Positions 1-7,077 of a DNA stretch of 64,000 nucleotides are shown here, piece by piece; position 1 is the first letter of the stretch; each line of letters starts with the position of its first letter. A model generated the notes under the pieces. It did not search any database and was not told the origin of the DNA. It saw only the letters and a program-made list of their open reading frames with translations. The stretch is from assembly GCA_002422285.1 (NCBI GenBank), contig DIUF01000019.1, positions 1 through 64,000 on the forward strand, in the 5' to 3' direction. The translations under genes and the position numbers were made by a program. Source of the stretch: Flavobacteriales bacterium UBA6165 (lineage in GTDB: Bacteria > Bacteroidota > Bacteroidia > Flavobacteriales_D > Crocinitomicaceae).

Positions 1-774
1 AATGTCTAGGCTAAATTCTTGACCTGCAGTGCTGCTTACAAAAATTTCATTTCCCGCGCTGTTGTAAATAATGATGTGATTGATTTCAATTTTGGAAACA
101 ATATGCAACATATCCTGCGTAGGATTCGGATATAACACAATAGCAGTTACTGCATCATCGGAAATTCCATTGCTGCTCAAACACAATTCACATTCGGCTT
201 CAGTGGCATAGAGTGCATTTTGGTAATTCACATTGTTTACAACAGTTCCGCATCCCGACATTGGCAAGCATTGACCGCCATTTAAGGCATAACCAATAAA
301 CATCGAGCAAGGACCAAAATCGATGTTGGCAAGGTTCGTACATGGTTCTGCATCAATAGGTTCGGTTTTGAAACAAGCCTCACATGCTTCAATAGTATTG
401 TAAAACGCTGGCGCATAATTGATGTCATCCACAACAAATCCGCAACCTGAAACAAATGCACATTGACCGTTGATGATTGTTATTCCCAGAGCCATATCAC
501 AGTCACCAAAATCAACGGCGGCAACATCTGTGCAGGGTTCAGCATCAATAATGTCACCCGCACAGGGTCCTGGTGTAAAATCTATAACACCTCCTAAAAT
601 TTCGGCATAGCAGCTATTGGTATATGTAATCCCATTGCATCCACAAACGGGGATATAAACATCAAAACAAATACCATCTGGTTGGATAAGTGAAGAATCA
701 ACGCAATTTTGAGCTTGAACGAAGCTTATGGGAGCAGTAATCAACAGCAATAGAAGAGATACATACATTTTCAT
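1..774 (-). CDS. Secreted Kazal-domain protein with cysteine-rich tandem repeats and T9SS sorting domain (3' end cut by window)
   Basis: The reading frame is open from ATG 774 to the window edge, giving 258 visible codons; the true stop lies outside. Residues 1-22 form a signal peptide ending AQA-Q like. Residues about 24-71 match a Kazal serine-protease-inhibitor fold: the core PVCGCNGITYTNSCY is visible with the usual cysteine and Tyr/Asn pattern. Two copies of a 64-residue module follow (about 77-135 and 141-199). Both have cysteines at exactly the same spacing (C-x10-C-x12-C-x5-C-x19-C-x2-C) and share an 'AEPCT...DFG.C' opening. From about residue 212 a T9SS type A sorting domain begins (VLYPNPTQDM). 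Inference: a surface-exposed or secreted, disulfide-stabilised protein that could inhibit proteases. The repeat module is not a family I can name. It is divergently oriented to the next gene. Confidence 0.85.
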   Translation of the reverse strand, partial: MKMYVSLLLLLITAPISFVQAQNCVDSSLIQPDGICFDVYIPVCGCNGITYTNSCYAEILGGVIDFTPGPCAGDIIDAEPCTDVAAVDFGDCDMALGITIINGQCAFVSGCGFVVDDINYAPAFYNTIEACEACFKTEPIDAEPCTNLANIDFGPCSMFIGYALNGGQCLPMSGCGTVVNNVNYQNALYATEAECELCLSSNGISDDAVTAIVLYPNPTQDMLHIVSKIEINHIIIYNSAGNEIFVSSTAGQEFSLDI

Positions 775-870
775 GACATGAAATTTTCGTGTTTCAATTG
801 TTTGACGAATCTCAAAGCAAAAGGGTTGTAAGAGAATGAAAAAAATCTCAAATTTTAATGCAGGCTTCAT

Positions 871-878
871 TACCTTTG
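871..878 (+). promoter_or_regulatory. -7 promoter box TACCTTTG
   Basis: This is an exact match to the Bacteroidota -7 consensus TAnnTTTG. It ends only five bases before ATG 884, so the message would be leaderless or nearly so. That spacing is the main reason for preferring 884 over the in-frame upstream ATG at 836. Confidence 0.6.
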
Positions 879-883
879 CGGCC

Positions 884-1435
884 ATGCCCAAACATCGTAT
901 TGTAATCACAGGAGGAGGAGGCTCGGGAAAATCGAGTTTGATTGAATATTTTATTGCTCATGGTTTCAATGCCATGCGAGAGGTAGCTCGAGAGCAAATC
1001 CGAATCAGTTTGGAAAATAATTCGCGTGCCTTGCCATGGGACGATATTCAAGCGTTTTCTGAAAATGTACAAGCCCAAATGGTCGTAGATTTCAATGCTT
1101 TTCCCGAGGCGGATTATGCTTTCTATGACCGCTGTTTATTGGATGTTTTGTCGTATTTGGTTTTAGACAAGCGCCCATCTTATCCTACATTGAATCAAGC
1201 AATTGAAAATCACCGCTATTTTGAGCAAGTTTTCATTTTACCGCCTTGGCAGGAAATCTTCACCAAAGACGATGAACGCATGGAGGATTTTGAAGATACC
1301 ATCAAGGCCTTCGAGGTAATCAAAGAAACCTACGAAGCTCATGGTTATCAAGTGGTTGAATTGCCCTTAGCATCCGTTGAGGCGCGTGTGGAATTTATTT
1401 TGAATCATTTAAAAAGACGTGGGATTGAAATCTGA
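884..1435 (+). CDS. P-loop ATPase/kinase-like protein (AAA_28 / NadR-like)
   Basis: This is a 183-residue cytoplasmic protein. It opens with a beta strand and a Walker A loop GGGGSGKS at residues 10-17. A hydrophobic strand with FYDR (about residues 95-98) fits a Walker B/substrate region, and a PPW motif follows near 123. The arrangement fits the AAA_28 family of small NTPases, which resemble the kinase domain of NadR; the substrate is unknown. The start is set at ATG 884 because family members begin just before the P-loop and a TAnnTTTG box lies between the in-frame ATG at 836 and this one. The 3' end overlaps the next gene by 17 bases, which suggests co-transcription and coupled translation. 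Family confidence is good; physiological role is unknown. Confidence 0.8.
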   Translation: MPKHRIVITGGGGSGKSSLIEYFIAHGFNAMREVAREQIRISLENNSRALPWDDIQAFSENVQAQMVVDFNAFPEADYAFYDRCLLDVLSYLVLDKRPSYPTLNQAIENHRYFEQVFILPPWQEIFTKDDERMEDFEDTIKAFEVIKETYEAHGYQVVELPLASVEARVEFILNHLKRRGIEI

Positions 1436-2225
1436 GCAGAAAATTTTTGTTTTAGGCGCTGGATTTATCGGCAAACCCTTGGCTAAGCATTTGAAAACCG
1501 AAGGCTACTCAGTCGCTGCATCTATTCGAAATGCTGAAAACAATCACATTTTCGAAGAGCAGGGCATAGAGGTTCACAATTTTCAAGTGGGCGACCCACA
1601 AGTGACAATTTTTAGTGAAATTCAAACGTTGGTGATTGCTTATCCAATTGGCAGCCGAAGAATGCAAACAGGCGATCATCTCAAACAAGCCCAATGGATT
1701 GCTGAACATTTCCCCGAAAACCAACTCAAGCAAGTGATTTTAACTTCCTCAACATCGGTCTATCCAGATGGAATAGGTGTGGTAGATGAGGAGTGTGTCG
1801 AGCGCCCGAATGACCACGGATTAATTCAATTGGAATATGAGGAAGCATTTCGGAGTTATTATGGTTCGAAATTAATCATAACGCGCTTGGCTGGATTAAT
1901 TGGTAAGAATAGACATCCTGGTAAGTTCTTGGCCGGGAGAAAAGAGGTGCCGTTTGGATCTAGCCCAATAAATATGGTGCATCAAGCCGATGTTGTTCGA
2001 TTTATTTATGAATTGATTCAACGACAAATTACCGTCCCAATCGTTAATATCTGCCATGACGAGCACCCACCAAAACAAATCTATTACCGCGCAGCCAGCA
2101 AAGCATTAAACCTTGAGCCACCTACATTTTCACCACAGCATTTGGAGTGTCCTAAATTGGTGAACAATGCGCTGTCAAAAAGTTTATTTGGCTTCGAGTA
2201 TGAATTTCCATTGGATTTGTTTTAA
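1419..2225 (+). CDS. NAD(P)-binding Rossmann-fold protein, SDR/epimerase-like (YeeZ type)
   Basis: This is a 268-residue protein starting at GTG 1419, inside the end of the preceding gene. A dinucleotide-binding GxGxxG (GAGFIG, residues 13-18) follows the first strand. A TSSTSVYPDG segment near residue 110 matches the 'SSxSVYG' strand of extended short-chain dehydrogenase/epimerases, and an RLAGLIGKNRHPGKFLAGR stretch follows around residues 155-173. This combination is typical of the YeeZ-like SDR branch. The reaction is not determined; NAD(P) binding is well supported. The stop codon TAA is shared with the -7 box of the downstream riboswitch promoter. Confidence 0.8.
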   Translation: MGLKSEQKIFVLGAGFIGKPLAKHLKTEGYSVAASIRNAENNHIFEEQGIEVHNFQVGDPQVTIFSEIQTLVIAYPIGSRRMQTGDHLKQAQWIAEHFPENQLKQVILTSSTSVYPDGIGVVDEECVERPNDHGLIQLEYEEAFRSYYGSKLIITRLAGLIGKNRHPGKFLAGRKEVPFGSSPINMVHQADVVRFIYELIQRQITVPIVNICHDEHPPKQIYYRAASKALNLEPPTFSPQHLECPKLVNNALSKSLFGFEYEFPLDLF

Positions 2226-2230
2226 ATTTG
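2223..2230 (+). promoter_or_regulatory. -7 promoter box TAAATTTG of the cobalamin-riboswitch transcript
   Basis: It matches TAnnTTTG exactly and its first three bases are the stop codon of the upstream gene. Transcription would begin about 2236-2238, immediately before the riboswitch aptamer, which fits well. Confidence 0.55.
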
Positions 2231-2238
2231 CCACGATT

Positions 2239-2402
2239 TTAGGTTCGTGTCTAAGCACACGATTAAAAGGGAATCTTGTGAAAATCAAGAACTGTTCCTG
2301 CAGCTGTAAATCTTAGTAGCAGCTTTTTTCTTTAGACCACTGTCTCTTTTGTATGGGGCGGGAAGGCGAAAAAAGTGAGACGAGTCAGAAGACCTGCCCA
2401 AA
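2239..2402 (+). ncRNA. Cobalamin (B12) riboswitch
   Basis: Conserved aptamer blocks appear in the expected order: AAAAGGGAAT near 2264-2273, the GTTCCTGCAGCTGTAAA segment near 2294-2310, GGGCGGGAAGGCG near 2355-2367, and the B12-box-like AGTCAGAAGACCTGCC near 2383-2398. It lies between a -7 promoter box and a three-gene cobalamin-uptake-like locus. Downstream, two hairpins can be drawn (2449-2467 with GGAACA/TGTTCC arms, and 2507-2540 with GTTGC/GCAAC ends), the second just before the first start codon. This suggests, but does not prove, translational control. Known behaviour of the class: B12 binding turns the downstream transport genes off. Confidence 0.93.
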
Positions 2403-2556
2403 ATCATTTAGTTGTTAGCTTTCAGGATAAAAGCTTAACTTGATTAGGAACAGTGCGCAATGTTCCCACTCTTGTTATTTATTCCTGTAAGTCATTTGTT
2501 TAACTTGTTGCTCGATTCTAAAAACAAATCGTCGTGCAACGCAAAATGATTTACTT

Positions 2557-3537
2557 ATGAAAAATGTTATTTTTTCAATCACGGTAATGCTTTTACCGTT
2601 TCTTTCAATTTCGCAATATGTTGTCGATTTTGAAGCTTTTCAATTCCCATCAAATCAAAACTTCTGGAATGGTGCTGACGAAACCGGTGGTTTTACTCTC
2701 AGCGGAGCGTCTTTTAACAACAGCTACAATGCCGCATGGATGTCATGGTCTGGTTTTGCCGTTTCCTCCGAAGTTGATGTTACAACAGCGGGTTGGGGCA
2801 ATCAATACAGCTGTTTTGCGGGTTCTGGCGCTGCTGGTTCATCCAAATTCGCAGTCTGGTATGCCAATGGGGAAATTACTTTTTCTGTGCCAACTCAAGT
2901 GATGTCAATGGCTGTGACCACCACCACTTATGCAGCACTTTCCATGCGCGACGGCGATGCTTATGCCAAGCAATTCGGTAGTATTTACAATGCCGATGGG
3001 GAAGAAGACGGAACAGACGGCAAAGATTGGTTCCGTTTGACTATAACTGGTATGGATGCCGACAATGAACCCACCGGATCAATTGACTTTTATTTGGCAG
3101 ATTTTCGCAGTGATGATTCGCTGGAGCACTTTATTTTGGATGTTTGGTCAACATTAGATTTGACAAGTTTGGGTACAGTTCAAAAATTGGTTTTCGAACT
3201 GCAATCATCTGATGTAGGTCAATGGGGCATGAACACTCCGGGCTATTTTGCATTGGACAATCTAACATTTTACCAATCAAGCGCGAGTTTGAATCAAAAT
3301 GATGAAACTTCATATATGGTTTATCCAAATCCTGCGCAAAACTTTGTGAACATCAAGCAAAATCAAGGAGAAGAGTTTTCATTAACACTTTTTGATGCGG
3401 CTGGAAATTTGATTCAAAACCACAGTGAAGCTGCAACACATCTATTGGATTTGAGTGCCTTACCCAATGGCGTGTATTTCATCCAAATGGCGACTCAAAA
3501 TAGCGTTAAAACTGAAAGAATTGTCGTAACACGTTGA
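2557..3537 (+). CDS. DUF4465 surface protein with T9SS sorting domain (BtuH-like, probable cobalamin-capture protein)
   Basis: This is a 326-residue protein, first in the riboswitch-controlled operon. Residues 1-19 are a signal peptide. Residues about 25-240 carry the DUF4465 pattern: FWNGADETGGF near the start, a GNQYSCFAG-like segment, and AVWYANGEI, all rich in aromatic residues as in beta-sandwich glycan- or ligand-binding folds. The C-terminal segment (from about 253, MVYPNPAQNFVNI) is a T9SS type A sorting domain. DUF4465-type proteins recur beside btuB genes in Bacteroidota, and I recall that B12-binding BtuH proteins of Bacteroides are of this kind; that link is from memory. Inference: cell-surface B12 binding that feeds the receptor encoded next. 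The stop overlaps the next start (TTGA). Confidence 0.82.
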   Translation: MKNVIFSITVMLLPFLSISQYVVDFEAFQFPSNQNFWNGADETGGFTLSGASFNNSYNAAWMSWSGFAVSSEVDVTTAGWGNQYSCFAGSGAAGSSKFAVWYANGEITFSVPTQVMSMAVTTTTYAALSMRDGDAYAKQFGSIYNADGEEDGTDGKDWFRLTITGMDADNEPTGSIDFYLADFRSDDSLEHFILDVWSTLDLTSLGTVQKLVFELQSSDVGQWGMNTPGYFALDNLTFYQSSASLNQNDETSYMVYPNPAQNFVNIKQNQGEEFSLTLFDAAGNLIQNHSEAATHLLDLSALPNGVYFIQMATQNSVKTERIVVTR

Positions 3538-5531
3538 TTAAGAGATTAGCACATATCGCTCTTTTGATTTCTTGTTGTTGCTCGGTAGCTTATGGTCAAG
3601 AGCCAGCGGACACAACTTTAAATACGCACCAAACATCAATTGTTGAAATACGAACAGAGGTTATTGTCGTTTATAAAACTGCCACTATTTCTGGAAATAC
3701 GATTTCTGAAGAAGAAATCATAAGAAGAACCCCGGAAGATTTGGGGGATTTGAGCTCCAATTTTTCTGGAGTATTTATTCGTTCGTATGGCGGTGCGGGT
3801 GGATTGAAAACCATGAATGCCAGAGGTTTAGGGTCACAGCATTTTCTGTTGGTATCGAACAGCCAAGCGATGTTGTTCAATCAAATGGGTTCAGCAAATT
3901 TAGGCGATGTGCAAGTGGATGGATTGACATATGTACAATATTCCGTTGGAGGCACAGATTCTTGGGCTTTACCTGCCCTGGCTAAAACGTATTCAGGGGT
4001 TTTGGCATTGAACTACAAGGACAATTATCTCTTAGAAAAACGTAATCAAGGCAATATTCAGGTGCTTGGTGCCTCGTTTGGCCGTATGAAATTATCTGGG
4101 AATTGGTATAAAAGTGCTGAAAAATGGGCACTGTTTTCGCAAGTTTATGGCTATCGCATGGATGGCGCATATCCTTTTAGCTATCAGCATGGTCAAGTGC
4201 AAGTGGATGGAACAAGATTTCACAACAAAACTCAAGAGGCAGCTGCTCGATTGGGTGGAGTTTTAAAATTGAACGCAAAAAATTTGTTGCACCTATCCAC
4301 TCAATATTTGAATGCCTTCCGCGAATTGCCTGGAGCGATTGTTTTTTATCATCCTGATAGCTTTCAAGAATTGGCCAATCAGCAATTCAATGTGAATTTG
4401 AAACACGATTTTACTGGCGATAATTTTATTTTTCTGAATTATGCCAACTATTCATGGACCAAAACAGATTATCGAGATCCGTTTACTCAGTTTGGTTTTC
4501 CTTTTCAAATTTACAGGGAGCAAAATTCTGATTTGGGTCACAATGGCGCTTTTGATTACCGGGATTGGCGAATAAATTGGTCAGCGCAATATGTGTATTC
4601 TGAATTATTCACAAGTCGTGGGGATATAATGTTACCTCGCCGACATCGTGCCATTGCAAACGCTGGTATTTCCTATTTGAAAGAGAAATTCAAATTTCGT
4701 GTCGATGTTCCTGTTCAATTTTTATCAGACCAACTTTGGTTAAGTCCGAATCAAAATCGTTTACTTTTCACTCCGTCTATAGGTGTAAGTAAGGTCTTTG
4801 CGAAAAATATTTCCAAGGTTTCTATTCTGCGCGCCTCAGCAGGACAATTCGCCCGCGTTGCTACTTTTTCTGAGATGTATTATGGTTCCATCGGCAACCC
4901 TAATTTGCGTCCAGAAGTATCACAAATGATTAATCTTGGTTTTCATCACAGCAGAAAAACTGATAGGTGGAATTGGGGCTTTTGCGTCGATGCTTTCGGT
5001 GGCAAAGTTCAGGATAAAATCATTGCTGTGCCTACGCAGAATTTGTTCGTTTGGTCGGTGCGTAATGTGCAAACAGTTCGGACTTATGGCTTTGATGCTA
5101 TGTTCAATTTCACCTACAATTTGAATCAAGAAAGCAATCTTCATTTGAATTTGAAATCGAGTTTGAATATGGCCCACGATATCAGTGACGAATTGAGTAG
5201 CACTTATCAACAACAAATTCCATACACGCCATATTGGTTGCACAGTGCTGAATTGACTTATAAATACAAGCGTTTATCAATGACTTATCAATACAGTTTC
5301 AACGATTTCCGTTTCGTTTTAGGCGAAAATATTGCTGCCAATATCATAGACGAATTTCATCTGCATGATTTGCGCATCAACTACGAAGGCAAAATGAAAA
5401 CGGAATTGAAATACGGTTATCGTTTTCATGCCAAATGCAACAATTTATTGAACACCCAATATCAAGTAATGCGCGGTTTTCCGATGCCCGGCAGAAACTT
5501 TGAGATCGGATTAAGCTTCTTTTGGAAATGA
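3534..5531 (+). CDS. btuB: TonB-dependent receptor, BtuB-like (cobalamin uptake)
   Basis: This is a 665-residue outer-membrane receptor. The start is TTG 3534, whose last bases form the TGA of the upstream gene; no ATG gives an equally complete signal peptide (MIKRLAHIALLISCCCSVAYG, cleaved before Q). A plug domain spans about residues 45-160 (SEEEIIRRTPEDLGDLSS, RGLGSQHFLL), followed by a 22-strand-type barrel ending in the aromatic residue pattern GLSFFW-K. It is short for a TonB receptor and lacks an N-terminal carboxypeptidase-like extension, as in BtuB-size receptors. The B12 riboswitch and the neighbouring BtuH/BtuG-like genes make cobalamin or a corrinoid the likely substrate. Substrate assignment is inference from context; receptor identity is clear from sequence. 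Confidence 0.88.
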   Translation: MIKRLAHIALLISCCCSVAYGQEPADTTLNTHQTSIVEIRTEVIVVYKTATISGNTISEEEIIRRTPEDLGDLSSNFSGVFIRSYGGAGGLKTMNARGLGSQHFLLVSNSQAMLFNQMGSANLGDVQVDGLTYVQYSVGGTDSWALPALAKTYSGVLALNYKDNYLLEKRNQGNIQVLGASFGRMKLSGNWYKSAEKWALFSQVYGYRMDGAYPFSYQHGQVQVDGTRFHNKTQEAAARLGGVLKLNAKNLLHLSTQYLNAFRELPGAIVFYHPDSFQELANQQFNVNLKHDFTGDNFIFLNYANYSWTKTDYRDPFTQFGFPFQIYREQNSDLGHNGAFDYRDWRINWSAQYVYSELFTSRGDIMLPRRHRAIANAGISYLKEKFKFRVDVPVQFLSDQLWLSPNQNRLLFTPSIGVSKVFAKNISKVSILRASAGQFARVATFSEMYYGSIGNPNLRPEVSQMINLGFHHSRKTDRWNWGFCVDAFGGKVQDKIIAVPTQNLFVWSVRNVQTVRTYGFDAMFNFTYNLNQESNLHLNLKSSLNMAHDISDELSSTYQQQIPYTPYWLHSAELTYKYKRLSMTYQYSFNDFRFVLGENIAANIIDEFHLHDLRINYEGKMKTELKYGYRFHAKCNNLLNTQYQVMRGFPMPGRNFEIGLSFFWK

Positions 5532-6589
5532 GAAATAGCGCAATCATATCGATAATTTTGGTGATGTTGTTTTCATGCAAAAAGCCAACGCTGAATCAGG
5601 GTGAAATTCCAGCAACAATCACCAATTCGTTTTTGGTTTTGAACGAAGGACTTTTTCAGCACAACAACAGTACTTTGACTTATTTCAATTGGCACACCCA
5701 TCAACAGCACGACAATCTCTTCGAATCCAAAAATGGGTGGGGTATGGGAGATACTGGAAATGATATGGGCATTTATGGTTCAAAGCTCTACGTCGTGATG
5801 AATAATTCGCATGTCATTCATGTTCTAAATCGTTATTCAGGATTGCTTATCGAACAAATTCATCTTCATGAAAATGGCATCGGAGCATCACCACGTAATT
5901 TGGCGTTTTTTCAGGGAAAGGTCTATGTATCATCATTCAACGGGTATTTGTACAAGATTGACACGACATCTTTGCAAGTGGAGAATAAAATTCAACTGGG
6001 AACCAATCCTGACCAAATGTGTGTGGTTCAAAACGAACTTTGGGTTTCCAATTCGGGCGGATTAACAACAATTGGCGACAGTACCATTAGTGTGGTTGAT
6101 TTGAATACCTTTTCAGAGCTTCAAAAAATTGTTGTGGGCAGAAATCCAGGCTCCATAGTTTTTGATGGAATGGGGTATGTTTTTGTGGTTGCTCGCGGAA
6201 ATTATACCGACATTCCTTCAAAAATCGTGAAGTTGGATGCTACAAATAAATCGATTATTCTCGCTGAAAATCGCCCAATCAGTTCTGTCAGATATTGGAA
6301 CAATCAACTTTTGGCAATGGGTTATCATTATGAAAGCTCGAGTTCATCTGTCCATATTTTGAATACCATTGATCTTAGCGAACTCAGCGGAAATTTAATA
6401 GCTCATCTGAATATTCAAACGCTCTATGGATTTGAGAAATTGTCTGTTTTGGGTCAAGATGTATTGGTTTTATTGGATGCACGGCAATACATCCATCAGG
6501 GAAATGTCTTGGTTTGCGATATGAATTTTAATGTTTTGTTTGAGTTTAAAGTGGGGTTGAATCCTTGTAAAGTTTTGTTTAATGAGTGA
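5528..6589 (+). CDS. BtuG-like beta-propeller lipoprotein (YncE/DUF5074 type)
   Basis: This is a 353-residue protein whose ATG 5528 overlaps the receptor's TGA (ATGA), so translation is probably coupled. A short signal peptide ends in the lipobox LFSC, so it should be a lipoprotein, probably on the cell surface. The rest consists of repeating 40-50-residue blades with YncE/DUF5074 features such as GNDMGIYGSKLYVVMN, VSSFNGYLYKID, LGTNPDQM and VGRNPGSIVFD. Surface propeller lipoproteins of this type (BtuG in Bacteroides) bind B12 very tightly and cap the BtuB receptor; direct adjacency here supports the same job. An earlier TTG at 5522 is in frame but adds only two residues. Confidence 0.87.
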   Translation: MRNSAIISIILVMLFSCKKPTLNQGEIPATITNSFLVLNEGLFQHNNSTLTYFNWHTHQQHDNLFESKNGWGMGDTGNDMGIYGSKLYVVMNNSHVIHVLNRYSGLLIEQIHLHENGIGASPRNLAFFQGKVYVSSFNGYLYKIDTTSLQVENKIQLGTNPDQMCVVQNELWVSNSGGLTTIGDSTISVVDLNTFSELQKIVVGRNPGSIVFDGMGYVFVVARGNYTDIPSKIVKLDATNKSIILAENRPISSVRYWNNQLLAMGYHYESSSSSVHILNTIDLSELSGNLIAHLNIQTLYGFEKLSVLGQDVLVLLDARQYIHQGNVLVCDMNFNVLFEFKVGLNPCKVLFNE

Positions 6590-6598
6590 AAAATATCG

Positions 6599-6622
6599 CG
6601 CAAAGACGCAAAGAACGCTAAG
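6599..6622 (+). repeat. Left arm of CGCAAAG inverted repeat flanking the GxxExxY gene
   Basis: The 15 bases 6599-6613 (CGCAAAGACGCAAAG) are found exactly, in inverted orientation, at 7169-7183. A third, degenerate unit (AACGCTAAG) follows to 6622. The arm starts ten bases after the propeller gene's stop. Confidence 0.85.
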
Positions 6623-6673
6623 TTCTTTTTTGCTTATTGCGCTTATATTTGTTCGAAACTAAAATCATAAAAA

Positions 6674-7066
6674 ATGGGATATTCACATTTAACCGAAAAT
6701 GAACTTGCAAAAGTAATCGTTGATATTGCTTACCACATACACACCACATTAGGTCCAGGACTATTCGAATCGGTCTATGAAGAAATCATGTGTTACGAAT
6801 TAGCTAAAAGAGGTTATTTCTTTGAAAGACAGAAGCCTATCAGTGTTTATTGGGACGGTTTAGATATGGGAATTGGTTTTCGTGCCGATATTATTGTAGA
6901 GCGAAAAGTAGTGGTTGAACTCAAGTCTAAAGAAATGTTCCATCCAGTAGATTTTAAACAAGTCATGAACTACTTGAAATTAACAGATTTAACCCTTGGA
7001 ATATTGATCAATTTCAATGAGTCATTAATTAAAAATGGTGTTAAAAGAGTTGTGAATGGTCTTTAA
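6674..7066 (+). CDS. GxxExxY protein (PD-(D/E)XK_3 nuclease-fold family)
   Basis: This is a 130-residue cytoplasmic protein with the family's name-giving motif at residues 29-35 (G-LF-E-SV-Y). A PD-(D/E)XK-like core follows: D72 in FRADIIVE, then E82-L-K84 in VVVELKSKE. Full length for the family. Its biochemical activity is not established in general; the fold suggests nucleic-acid cleavage or binding. It has no obvious link to cobalamin transport, yet lies between two genes of that locus, inside an inverted repeat (6599-6613 / 7169-7183). This suggests the gene plus its flanks arrived as a unit. Family assignment is firm; mobility is inference. Confidence 0.9.
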   Translation: MGYSHLTENELAKVIVDIAYHIHTTLGPGLFESVYEEIMCYELAKRGYFFERQKPISVYWDGLDMGIGFRADIIVERKVVVELKSKEMFHPVDFKQVMNYLKLTDLTLGILINFNESLIKNGVKRVVNGL

Positions 7067-7077
7067 AAAATGATGAT

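Noticed and set aside
836..883. Upstream in-frame ATG for the AAA_28 protein
   Set aside because: The extension lies across a TACCTTTG promoter box and is not family-like; ATG 884 is preferred.
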